Source: CAZZDK01 sp964652235
Lineage (GTDB): Bacteria; Pseudomonadota; Alphaproteobacteria; UBA9219
Reading direction: 5' to 3'
NCBI GenBank assembly: GCA_964652235.1
Contig: CAZZDK010000010.1
Coordinates: forward strand, 1 to 64,000
DNA length: 64,000 nucleotides
Made by a program: the position numbers and the translations under genes. Every line of letters begins with the position of its first letter. The stretch's first letter is position 1. Shown here one piece after another: positions 7,061-14,723 of the stretch. Below the pieces are notes generated by a model that saw only the letters and a program-made list of their open reading frames with translations, had not been told where the DNA came from and ran no database searches.

Positions 7061-9775
7061 TCACGCGGCCGATCCATGACAATGCTTGTATTTTTTGCCG
7101 CTGCCGCAGGGGCAGGGGGCGTTGCGCGGCGTATGGACCCACGTGCTCGGATCGTTCGGGTTGAACGTGTTGCGTTCCGGCCGGTGCAACGCCGGGCCGC
7201 TCCGGACTTCATCCGGCGAAAGCTCGTCGGGGCTTTGACCGTGAAGTTCGTGCATTTCCTGTCTGCGCCGCGCGGCGACGTATTCCTCGAGCGTCGGCAT
7301 CCGCACTTCGGCATGGAGAAGGATTTTCGTCACGTCTTCGCGCACGCGCTCCAGCATCAGATGGAAAAGACCGAAAGCCTCTCGGCTATACTCGCTAAGC
7401 GGGTCGCGCTGTCCGTAGCCTCGCAGGTGGATTCCCTGGCGCAGTTGGTCGAGCGCGAGGAGGTGGTCCTTCCACGATTGGTCGAGAATTCCCAAAAGAG
7501 CCGCTCTTTCGGCCTGGGCCATCCGTTCGGCGCCGACGACGGCCACTTTAGCGGCCATTTTTTCGTCGGCGGCCCTGATGAGGCGGTCCTCGATCTCCGC
7601 TTCGGCGATTCCTTCCTCCTTGCCCCATTCGAGGATCGGAAGATCAAGCGCAAGAAGCTCCTTTGCCCGTTCGGCCAGGCCTTTCAGATCCCATTGTTCC
7701 GCATAGGAATGGGGCGGAACGGCCTGCGAGACGAGACCGCGGATGACTTCGTGCCGCAAGTCTCTGATGATTTCGCTGACGGAGGGCGCGGTCATGATTT
7801 CGCGGCGCTGCTCGTAGATGACCTTGCGCTGGTCGTTCATGACGTTGTCGAACTTGAGCAGGTTCTTGCGAATATCGAAATGGCGAGCTTCGACTTTCTG
7901 CTGCGCCTTGGCCAGCGCCGTGCTGATCCAGGGGTGGGCGATCTTCTCGCCGTTGCGCAGGCCGAGTTTGGACAGGACGTTTTCCATGCGCTCGGAACCG
8001 AAAATGCGCATGAGATCGTCTTCAAGCGAGAGATAAAACTTCGAGCAGCCCGGATCGCCCTGACGGCCCGAACGGCCCCGCAGCTGGTTGTCAATGCGGC
8101 GGGATTCGTGCCGCTCGGTGCCGACGACGAAAAGACCGCCCGCGCCCCTGGCCTTAAGCGCGCCCTCCTGCACTTCGGCTCGGATGGCTTCGATGCGGCG
8201 CGCGCGCTCGGCCTCGTCCGTCACGTCTTTCAGTTCCTGCGCGATCCGCATATTCAGATTGCCGCCGAGTTGGATGTCGGTGCCGCGTCCGGCCATGTTC
8301 GTGGCGATGGTCACCGCGCCGGGGCGTCCGGCCTGGGCGATGATGGCGGCCTCCTGTTCGTGATAGCGGGCGTTGAGGACGTTGTGCGGTATCTTGCGCT
8401 TCTTCAGAAGTTCGGACAGGGCTTCGGATTTTTCGATGGAGACCGTGCCGACGAGAACGGGCTGGCCGCGCGCCACACAATCCTCGATCGTTCGGATGAG
8501 AGCTTCGTATTTTTCGGCCATCGTGCCGTAGATTTCGTCTTCCATGTCCTTTCGGTTGGCCGGGACGTTGGTCGGGATCTCCACGACTTCGAGGCCGTAG
8601 ATTTCCGCGAACTCCGCCGCTTCCGTCGCGGCGGTGCCCGTCATGCCCGCCAGTTTGGGATACAGGCGGAAGTAATTCTGGAAAGTGATCGAAGCCAGCG
8701 TTTGGTTTTCGCGCTGGATGGGCACGCGCTCTTTGGCTTCAAGCGCCTGATGCAACCCGTCGGAATAGCGGCGGCCCTCCATCATGCGGCCCGTGAACTC
8801 GTCAATGATGATAACCTTGCCGCCCTTGACGATATAATCCACGTCGCGGGCGAACATTTTGTGGGCGCGCAGCGCCTGATTGACGTGATGCACGGCCGTG
8901 CTGTTTTGCGCGTCGTAAAGGCCGCCGCCGGGCGTCAGAAGGCCCGCCTCGCCCAAAAGGCGCTCGATGGTCTCATTGCCCTGCTCGGTGAGGACGACGG
9001 TTTTCGCCTTTTCGTCCTTTTCGTAATCCGCCTCTTCCAAAGAGGGGATCAGCGCGTCGATCTTCTGATAAAGTTCGGAAGAATCTTCCGCCGGACCCGA
9101 GATGATAAGCGGCGTGCGCGCCTCGTCGATGAGAATGCTGTCCACCTCGTCCACGATGGCGTAGTTGAAGGGACGCTGGACGAGCTCCTTGGCTTCGAAC
9201 TTCATGTTGTCGCGCAGATAGTCGAAGCCGAACTCGTTGTTCGTGCCGTAGGTGACATCGGCGCCATAGGCCGCTTGCCGTTCTTCGTCCGTCAGGCCGT
9301 GCACGATGCAGCCGACCGAAAGGCCCAGAAAGCGGTAAATCTGTCCCATCCATTCGCTGTCGCGCTTGGCCAGATAATCGTTGACGGTGACGACGTGGGC
9401 GCCCTTGCCGGACAGCGCGTTCAGATAGACGGGCAAAGTGGCCACGAGCGTCTTGCCTTCGCCCGTTTTCATCTCGGCGATCTTGCCGTCGTGCAAAACC
9501 CTGCCGCCGCGCAATCCGACGTCGAAGGGGCGCTGGCCGAGCGTGCGCTTGGCGGCCTCCCTCACGACCGCGAAGGCCTCCGGCAAAAGGGAATCGAGCG
9601 TGTCGCCTCGGCTCAGACGATCCCTGAACTGAACCGTTTTGGCGGCGAGCTCGGCGTCCGAGAGTTTTTCCATTTCCGGCTCGAAGGAGTTAATGAGCTC
9701 GATGGTGCGATCCTGGGCACGAAGGACGCGGTCGTTATGGGAACCGAAAAACTTACGGGCGAGGGAGGAGAGCAT
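7061..9775 (-). CDS. secA: preprotein translocase ATPase SecA
   Basis: 904 residues, full length. SecA drives Sec-dependent export through SecYEG. Walker A is AEMKTGEGKTL near residue 100 and Walker B is VDEVDSILIDEARTPLIISG near 210. The second helicase half has GTVSIEKSE, TNMAGRGTDIQLGG and GRSGRQGDPG. The C-terminus CPCGSGKKYKHCHG is the zinc finger that binds SecB, so a SecB partner is expected elsewhere. The start at 9775 has GAGG about eight bases upstream. No secM-like leader is visible. Confidence 0.98.
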   Translation of the reverse strand: MLSSLARKFFGSHNDRVLRAQDRTIELINSFEPEMEKLSDAELAAKTVQFRDRLSRGDTLDSLLPEAFAVVREAAKRTLGQRPFDVGLRGGRVLHDGKIAEMKTGEGKTLVATLPVYLNALSGKGAHVVTVNDYLAKRDSEWMGQIYRFLGLSVGCIVHGLTDEERQAAYGADVTYGTNNEFGFDYLRDNMKFEAKELVQRPFNYAIVDEVDSILIDEARTPLIISGPAEDSSELYQKIDALIPSLEEADYEKDEKAKTVVLTEQGNETIERLLGEAGLLTPGGGLYDAQNSTAVHHVNQALRAHKMFARDVDYIVKGGKVIIIDEFTGRMMEGRRYSDGLHQALEAKERVPIQRENQTLASITFQNYFRLYPKLAGMTGTAATEAAEFAEIYGLEVVEIPTNVPANRKDMEDEIYGTMAEKYEALIRTIEDCVARGQPVLVGTVSIEKSEALSELLKKRKIPHNVLNARYHEQEAAIIAQAGRPGAVTIATNMAGRGTDIQLGGNLNMRIAQELKDVTDEAERARRIEAIRAEVQEGALKARGAGGLFVVGTERHESRRIDNQLRGRSGRQGDPGCSKFYLSLEDDLMRIFGSERMENVLSKLGLRNGEKIAHPWISTALAKAQQKVEARHFDIRKNLLKFDNVMNDQRKVIYEQRREIMTAPSVSEIIRDLRHEVIRGLVSQAVPPHSYAEQWDLKGLAERAKELLALDLPILEWGKEEGIAEAEIEDRLIRAADEKMAAKVAVVGAERMAQAERAALLGILDQSWKDHLLALDQLRQGIHLRGYGQRDPLSEYSREAFGLFHLMLERVREDVTKILLHAEVRMPTLEEYVAARRRQEMHELHGQSPDELSPDEVRSGPALHRPERNTFNPNDPSTWVHTPRNAPCPCGSGKKYKHCHGSAA

Positions 9776-9813
9776 AAAACGGCCTCAGTAGAGTGTGGGC
9801 TTTCGTCGCCCGC

Positions 9814-9839
9814 TAAAAAACAAGCGCCGATCGGGCGCC
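9814..9839 (-). terminator. intrinsic terminator of the 5'-nucleotidase-like gene
   Basis: On the minus strand GCGCC-CGATC-GGCGC forms a five-pair stem followed by TTGTTTTTT. It lies 60-85 bases after the stop of the gene at 9900 and before the secA start, which fits a Rho-independent terminator separating the two genes. Confidence 0.5.
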
Positions 9840-9899
9840 AACGCCCTTTCTACATGGCCCCGATGGAGCCGAAAAGCAAGGGGGGATGGGGATTCTTTG

Positions 9900-10952
9900 T
9901 TAACCTAGCCGACAGGCGGGAAGGTCGTACATTTCCTTTAAGGCAGCCACATGGACGTGGGGGAAAACGACCTGGGCGGCCAGGGTCCCCGGGCAGTTCT
10001 CGCGGACGCTTGCGATATGATTTTCATTGTCGTCGAGAAAAAGAATCGCATCGGTTTCGGCGACGACGGGACCCTTGGGGGTATCGCCGGTCGAGAAGAA
10101 TCGGCTTATGCCCAGGCCCCACTCCACCGCCGTTTTTTTCACGCGGTCGAAAGAGGCTCGATGGCGGGCGGTCACCCCAACTATATCGAGAGAAGGTCTT
10201 TCCGGGTCCTTTTGGATTTTCTGTCGGACAAGGCTGATTTTTGCGAAAAAGGGATAGAGAGGTCCGGGGTCGGCGGGGATGTTCCGGCAAAACCCTTCCC
10301 TTTTTTGGGCCTCCCTTAGAGACGTGTTTCTTACGTAGGTGTCGGTGTCGAAAGGAAAGTCCTTTGAACCGGGCCGTCCCAGGCAAATGGCGATGACGCC
10401 GTCGAAATCCGTGGCGAGGCAAAGGGAGCGCCGTTCCTTTTCCAGCGGAATGTGTCCCGGATCCAAAAGGGCAAGAGGAATCGGCAGGGTCAAATCCTCC
10501 GTGGCCAGGCCGGGTTCGTCGGTCGTTGAGAAGAAAAGATCGATGTGGGGGGCCTCGGCTCTCAGAAAAGAATGGATGGCGTCGTCGCCGTAAATTTGCT
10601 CGATTTTCGGTCCGTTCCGTTCGACAAAGCCGTGAGAGGCCAAAGAAGCGTGGGCGTAGCGATTCAAGAAGGGGTCGTTCGGTATAAGAACGAATTGCCG
10701 AACGAACGGAGATTCCCCCGGCCTGTTCAGCCTAGCCATATTGGCGGCGAAAGAAGAGGCCGGTCCCTTTTTAAGAAAGACGTCTCTGCCTTTTTTTTCG
10801 GGAGCCTGACGGAGGTTGAGAAGAGCGCCGGGGGAATAGATGATATTGACCTGGACGGCGGGTCTTGGGAACGGAGATTTGGGAATGGATGTCGTAGCGG
10901 ACAAGGGGAAAGATGGCGATGGACGAGGGGCAAGCGGCGTCGTATGTGCCAC
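9900..10952 (-). CDS. cytosolic 5'-nucleotidase-like protein
   Basis: 350 residues. Features recalling the 5'-nucleotidase family of cytosolic NT5C1 type (PF06189) are IIYSPGALLNL near residue 40, FVLIPNDPFLNRYAHASLASHGF, LFFSTTDEPG, the catalytic-type CLATDFDGVI (Asp-x-Asp), VGVTARHRASFDRVKKT and AILFLDDNENHI. Such enzymes dephosphorylate nucleoside monophosphates. The start codon is GTG at 10952 with no clear Shine-Dalgarno, and the first 35 residues are Pro/Ser-rich with no other ATG before the core, so the true start is uncertain. The gene is transcribed alone. Confidence 0.62.
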   Translation of the reverse strand: MAHTTPLAPRPSPSFPLSATTSIPKSPFPRPAVQVNIIYSPGALLNLRQAPEKKGRDVFLKKGPASSFAANMARLNRPGESPFVRQFVLIPNDPFLNRYAHASLASHGFVERNGPKIEQIYGDDAIHSFLRAEAPHIDLFFSTTDEPGLATEDLTLPIPLALLDPGHIPLEKERRSLCLATDFDGVIAICLGRPGSKDFPFDTDTYVRNTSLREAQKREGFCRNIPADPGPLYPFFAKISLVRQKIQKDPERPSLDIVGVTARHRASFDRVKKTAVEWGLGISRFFSTGDTPKGPVVAETDAILFLDDNENHIASVRENCPGTLAAQVVFPHVHVAALKEMYDLPACRLG

Positions 10953-11158
10953 AGCGGAACAGCCCTTTCTTAGAACAAATCCGATTTAAGTCTGCCATAT
11001 AGCCGAAAAATCCGGCAAAAAAAAAGATGAAAGCAAAAAAACCGGCAGTTTCTATGGCGATTGTGGTTAATGAGGAAAGTTGCGCTCAGGCCGTGGTAGC
11101 AACCCTAAGTCGCATGGATGCGTGAGATATTAGGACTCGCCCCTAAAAAACAAGTCCT

Positions 11159-11164
11159 TATAAT
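11159..11164 (+). promoter_or_regulatory. TATAAT -10 element, probable galE promoter
   Basis: A perfect TATAAT lies 37 bases before the galE ATG, in the AT-richer spacer between divergent genes (10953-11201). No good -35 hexamer sits at the usual spacing, so the call is tentative. The rest of this spacer holds A-rich tracts and no gene. Confidence 0.35.
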
Positions 11165-11201
11165 GACCGTGGCGTATTTCTTCCAAGAGGGCTTAAACGC
11201 T

Positions 11202-12194
11202 ATGAAAATCCTCGTCACCGGCGGGGCCGGGTATATCGGCAGCCATACAGCCTTCGCGCTGGCGCGGAGGGGCCATACGCCCGTCGTTCTGGATTCTTTG
11301 GTCCACGGCCATAGGTGGGCCGCGAAATACGGGCCGCTTGTCGTTGGCGATATTGGCGACGCCGATATTGTGCGGCGCGTGTGCGAAGAACATCGGCCCG
11401 AGGCGATGGTTCATTTTGCGGCCTTTATCGAAGTCGGCGAATCCGTCGCCGATCCCGATAAATATATGAATAACAATTATCAAAAGGCGCGGCGGCTTTT
11501 CGATACGGCGCTGGCGTGCGGCGTGAATCGCGTCGTGTTTTCGAGCACTGCCGCCGTTTATGGTTCTCCCATCGGCGATGCGCCGATCAAAGAGGATCAT
11601 CCGCAAAAACCGATCAATCCTTATGGCGAAAGCAAGCGGCTTGCCGAAACGTACCTGCGCGGCTTAGAGGGGCAGGGGATGCGTTCGGTCGCCTTGCGCT
11701 ATTTTAACGCGGCTGGCGCCGCGCCAGAGGCCGAGGAAATCGGCGAGGCGCACGATCCCGAAACGCATTTGATTCCGAATGTCCTTCTGGCCGGGCTTGG
11801 CTTGAAGGACGAGGTGAAGCTGTTCGGCGACGATTATCCCACGCGCGACGGCACCGCTGTGCGCGATTATGTCCATGTTCTCGACCTCGCAGAGGCGCAC
11901 ATCGCGGCGCTCGATCACCTTATGGCGGGGGGCGCGACGGACGTTTGCAATCTCGGCACGGGAATGGGATCGACGGTCCTCGAAGTGGTCCGGGCGGCGG
12001 AAAAGGCCCTGGGCAAGCCCGTGCCGCAAGGCCGCCATTCGCGCCGCGCGGGCGATCCGCCCGTTCTCGTCGCCGACGCGAGCCGCGCGAAAGAAAAACT
12101 GGGATGGAGACCGCAACGCGATCTGGACGAAATCGTGCGCTCGGCGCTCGAATGGCACCGCTGCGCGCGTTATAAAAACAGGAACGATACATGA
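11202..12194 (+). CDS. galE: UDP-glucose 4-epimerase
   Basis: 330 residues from the ATG at 11202, which has AAGAGGG upstream and begins exactly at the Rossmann motif MKILVTGGAGYIGSHT; the frame is open further upstream but those codons are not conserved. It interconverts UDP-glucose and UDP-galactose for exopolysaccharide/LPS precursors, with bound NAD. The catalytic SSTAAVYG Ser and YGESK Tyr-x-x-x-Lys are present, as are ALRYFNAAGA and RDYVHVLDLA. Its stop lies inside the leader of the PEBP gene, so the two are probably cotranscribed. Confidence 0.94.
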   Translation: MKILVTGGAGYIGSHTAFALARRGHTPVVLDSLVHGHRWAAKYGPLVVGDIGDADIVRRVCEEHRPEAMVHFAAFIEVGESVADPDKYMNNNYQKARRLFDTALACGVNRVVFSSTAAVYGSPIGDAPIKEDHPQKPINPYGESKRLAETYLRGLEGQGMRSVALRYFNAAGAAPEAEEIGEAHDPETHLIPNVLLAGLGLKDEVKLFGDDYPTRDGTAVRDYVHVLDLAEAHIAALDHLMAGGATDVCNLGTGMGSTVLEVVRAAEKALGKPVPQGRHSRRAGDPPVLVADASRAKEKLGWRPQRDLDEIVRSALEWHRCARYKNRNDT

Positions 12195-12220
12195 CGGGGC
12201 TTGTAAAGGGAGGGATCATC

Positions 12221-12691
12221 ATGGCCATGCTTCTTCAGTCGCCCGCTTTTTCCCATCAGGGAGAGATGCCTTCGCGTTATACCTGCGAAGGCAATGACGT
12301 TTCTCCGCCGCTTATTTGGAAGAACGTTCCGGCGGGGACGAAAAGCCTCGCGCTGATCGTGGACGATCCAGACGCTCCCGATCCTGCGGCGCCGAAGATG
12401 ACATGGGTCCACTGGGTTCTGTTCAATCTGCCGCCGGACGCGGACTCGCTGGCCGAAAATGTCCAAGTCCTCCCGCCCTCGGCGCGCGAAGGCATGACGG
12501 ATTTTGGAAAAACCGGCTATGGCGGTCCGTGCCCGCCGATCGGGGTTCATCGTTATTTCTTCAAGCTTTATGCGCTCGATGCGGTCCTGAATCTTCCTGG
12601 CCGCCCTTCGAAGAAGGAGGTCCTTAAAGCCATGCAGGGCCACATTCTCGAAGAGGCCGTTTTGATCGGAACATATAAGAAAAAGAAATAA
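12221..12691 (+). CDS. YbhB/YbcL family Raf-kinase-inhibitor-like (PEBP) protein
   Basis: 156 residues from the ATG at 12221, favoured by an AAGGGAGGG Shine-Dalgarno; an earlier ATG at 12191 overlaps the galE stop but lacks one. PEBP-fold signatures are SPPLIWKNVP, VDDPDAPDP, HWVLFNLPP and GPCPPIGVHRYFFKLYALD, which build the anion-binding pocket. The bacterial role is unclear. No signal peptide, so probably cytoplasmic. Followed at once by a hairpin terminator. Confidence 0.88.
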   Translation: MAMLLQSPAFSHQGEMPSRYTCEGNDVSPPLIWKNVPAGTKSLALIVDDPDAPDPAAPKMTWVHWVLFNLPPDADSLAENVQVLPPSAREGMTDFGKTGYGGPCPPIGVHRYFFKLYALDAVLNLPGRPSKKEVLKAMQGHILEEAVLIGTYKKKK

Positions 12692-12693
12692 AA

Positions 12694-12720
12694 ACGGCGG
12701 CCCTTGGAGGCCGCCGCTTT
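12694..12720. terminator. bidirectional hairpin terminator
   Basis: CGGCGGCC-CTTGGA-GGCCGCCG-type stem just after the PEBP stop, followed by CTTT and preceded by AAAA. It sits between convergent genes (12691 + and 12749 -) and can serve both. Confidence 0.6.
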
Positions 12721-12748
12721 CACGAAAACAAGCCAATCCTTCCTTCCG

Positions 12749-13396
12749 CTATCCGCCAGCCGCCGTCTTGCGCGAGAAGAGGGCGCCGTCGCCTTCCTCC
12801 TCGTCGTCCTGCGCGGCGGTGAACTTGGCGGCGCTCTTAAAGCTCGGCCCGTTGCCGCTGGCCGAGGCGCCCGCGCCGACGACCTGCATTTCGCCGATGA
12901 TCTGGCCGCCCGCGTTCACCTCAAGCTCGCCGTATTTGATCATGCCGCTCACGCGACCCGTGCCCCGGATGGTCAGACGGCCATGAACCGTCAGATCGCC
13001 GTCGTAACGACCTGCTATGTCGGCGTTTTCGATCTCGACGCTGCCGCGGAACTGGCCCGTCTCGGTGATCTCAAGAAGTTTGCCGTCGGAAAGTTTCGCT
13101 TCGACTTTGCCTTCGACGACAAGAACGTCGCAGGCGGTGATTTCGCCGGAGAGAGACAAACCCTTGCCGACCGTCAGCTTGCGTTCCTCAATGCCCGGTC
13201 CGACCCGTTCCGGCGTACTGCGACGAGAACGCGACATATCGACCTGGCGACGGGAGGCCAAAGGGCTGCTCGCCGGTCCCATGGCGCGTGGCGTTTCCGC
13301 GATGGACGTGCGCGGCGAAAGGGGCGTCTGGACAACGGCCTCCTGCGTCTGTGTGGTTTCCGGATTCTCTGGTGTGTCGTCTTTGCGTCCGAACAT
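12749..13396 (-). CDS. bactofilin-family cytoskeletal protein
   Basis: 215 residues from the ATG at 13396 (GAGAGGAAAA upstream); an open frame continues 50 codons further up without support. After a disordered Thr/Pro/Ser-rich N-terminus (1-70) comes the beta-helical bactofilin (DUF583) domain, about 70-170. It has the characteristic regular turns: GKGLSLSGEITACDVLVVEGKVEA, GSVEIENADIAGRYDGDLTV, GRLTIRGTGRVSGMI and YGELEVNAGGQIIGEM (seen as successive segments). Bactofilins polymerise without nucleotide and place cell-wall or stalk enzymes. The C-terminal tail is acidic then basic. No peptidase partner is adjacent. Confidence 0.88.
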   Translation of the reverse strand: MFGRKDDTPENPETTQTQEAVVQTPLSPRTSIAETPRAMGPASSPLASRRQVDMSRSRRSTPERVGPGIEERKLTVGKGLSLSGEITACDVLVVEGKVEAKLSDGKLLEITETGQFRGSVEIENADIAGRYDGDLTVHGRLTIRGTGRVSGMIKYGELEVNAGGQIIGEMQVVGAGASASGNGPSFKSAAKFTAAQDDEEEGDGALFSRKTAAGG

Positions 13397-13697
13397 GATG
13401 TTGTTTTCCTCTCGAAACGACCGGCCTAAAAGCGTTTGTTTAGGGGCGATTGGGGGGCCGGAGGGGTGCCTTCCGCCTCCCTTCGGACTTACCATGCGCG
13501 GTCCTTTTGAAGCAAGGCTTTTGAGGGCCCGAGGGCGGTGGATCATGGGGATAAAATCGAATACGCCTACCGAATCAACACCCTAACTTTCGACACTTTT
13601 CGGGCGCACTTCGATGCTGGCTGAGAGGAGGTCCGTGCGATACAAAGAATCTCCTTTACGTCCGATTCGTTTTTCCCGTCAGAAAGAAGGTTCGAAC
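13397..13697. other. divergent promoter region, no gene seen
   Basis: This 301-base spacer separates bactofilin (-) from the adenosine kinase gene (+). A CCTAAA/TTTAGG inverted repeat (13425-13444) lies in the bactofilin leader. The kinase frame extends back to 13614 but conserved sequence and the ribosome-binding site begin at 13698. No other gene is evident. Confidence 0.5.
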
Positions 13698-14723
13698 ATG
13701 GTCCTTTGCGCCCCATCTTCCCACGACGTCCCGGCCTTGTATGATGTCTGCGCGATCGGGAACGCGATAGTCGATGTGATCGCCGATTGCGACGATTCCT
13801 TTCTGGACCATCACGGGATCACAAAGGGCGCCATGACTCTTATCGAAGAGGACCGCGCCGCATTTTTGTACAAAAACATCGGCCCCGCCGTCGAGATGTC
13901 GGGCGGGTCGGCGGGGAACACGGCGGCGGGGATTGCCGGCCTGGGGGGAAGTCCCGCCTATATAGGCAGGGTGAGGAACGATCAGTTCGGCGAGATTTTT
14001 CGTCACGACATGAATGCGGCCGGCGTTCATTTCTCGACGCCCTTCGCGTTGTCCGGCCCCGCGACGGGGCGCTCGCTCATTCTTGTGACGCCCGACAAGC
14101 AGCGCAGCATGAGCACGTATCTCGGCGCGGCGGCTGAGCTTTCCGTTGCGGAAGTCGATCCACGCCTGATCGCGAGCGCCCAAGTGACGTTCTGGGAAGG
14201 CTATTTATTCGACAGGCAGAAGGCCAAGGAGGCGCTGTTCGCCACGGCCAAGATTGCGCACGATGCGGGTCGGTCTCTGGCCTTGACGCTTTCGGATACG
14301 TTTTGTGTGGACCGACACCGGGAAGACTTTCTCGCCCTTGTGCGGGATCACGTCGATATTCTACTTGCCAACGAATATGAGCTGATGGCCCTTTACCGGC
14401 TTCCGACGTTCGAGGAAGCCCTGGCGGCGGCGAAAGAGCAATGCGGAATCGTGGCGGGCACGCGCAGCGAAAAAGGGGCGGTGGTCGCTTCGCAAGGGAA
14501 AGAGGTCGTCATTCCGGCTGAAAGAGGCGTTCAGGTCGTGGATTCGACCGGCGCGGGCGATCTGTTCGCGTCCGGGTTTCTCTTCGGATTGACCCATGGG
14601 TACGACCTGACGACGAGCGGGCGGCTTGGCGCCATCGCGGCCGCCGAAGTGATAAGCCATTACGGTCCCCGGCCTCAGCGAGACCTTAAAGGGCTTGCGC
14701 GAGAGAGGGGGATCGCGATTTGA
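13698..14723 (+). CDS. adenosine kinase-like PfkB family sugar kinase
   Basis: 341 residues from the ATG at 13698 (AGAAGG upstream). PfkB/ribokinase fold: GNAIVDVIADCDDSF at the start, SGGSAGNTAAGIAGLGG substrate-lid region, and the C-terminal signature DSTGAGDLFASGFLFG with the catalytic Asp. This layout matches proteobacterial proteins annotated as adenosine kinase, but other sugars or nucleosides are possible. Its stop overlaps the TTG start proposed for the next gene. Confidence 0.85.
   Translation: MVLCAPSSHDVPALYDVCAIGNAIVDVIADCDDSFLDHHGITKGAMTLIEEDRAAFLYKNIGPAVEMSGGSAGNTAAGIAGLGGSPAYIGRVRNDQFGEIFRHDMNAAGVHFSTPFALSGPATGRSLILVTPDKQRSMSTYLGAAAELSVAEVDPRLIASAQVTFWEGYLFDRQKAKEALFATAKIAHDAGRSLALTLSDTFCVDRHREDFLALVRDHVDILLANEYELMALYRLPTFEEALAAAKEQCGIVAGTRSEKGAVVASQGKEVVIPAERGVQVVDSTGAGDLFASGFLFGLTHGYDLTTSGRLGAIAAAEVISHYGPRPQRDLKGLARERGIAI

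Noticed and set aside
7040..10237. Very long open frame (over 1000 codons) on the plus strand opposite secA
   Set aside because: It is a shadow of secA: in GC-rich genes the antisense frame in register with codon position three lacks stops. It has no family features, and SecA on the minus strand is unmistakable.
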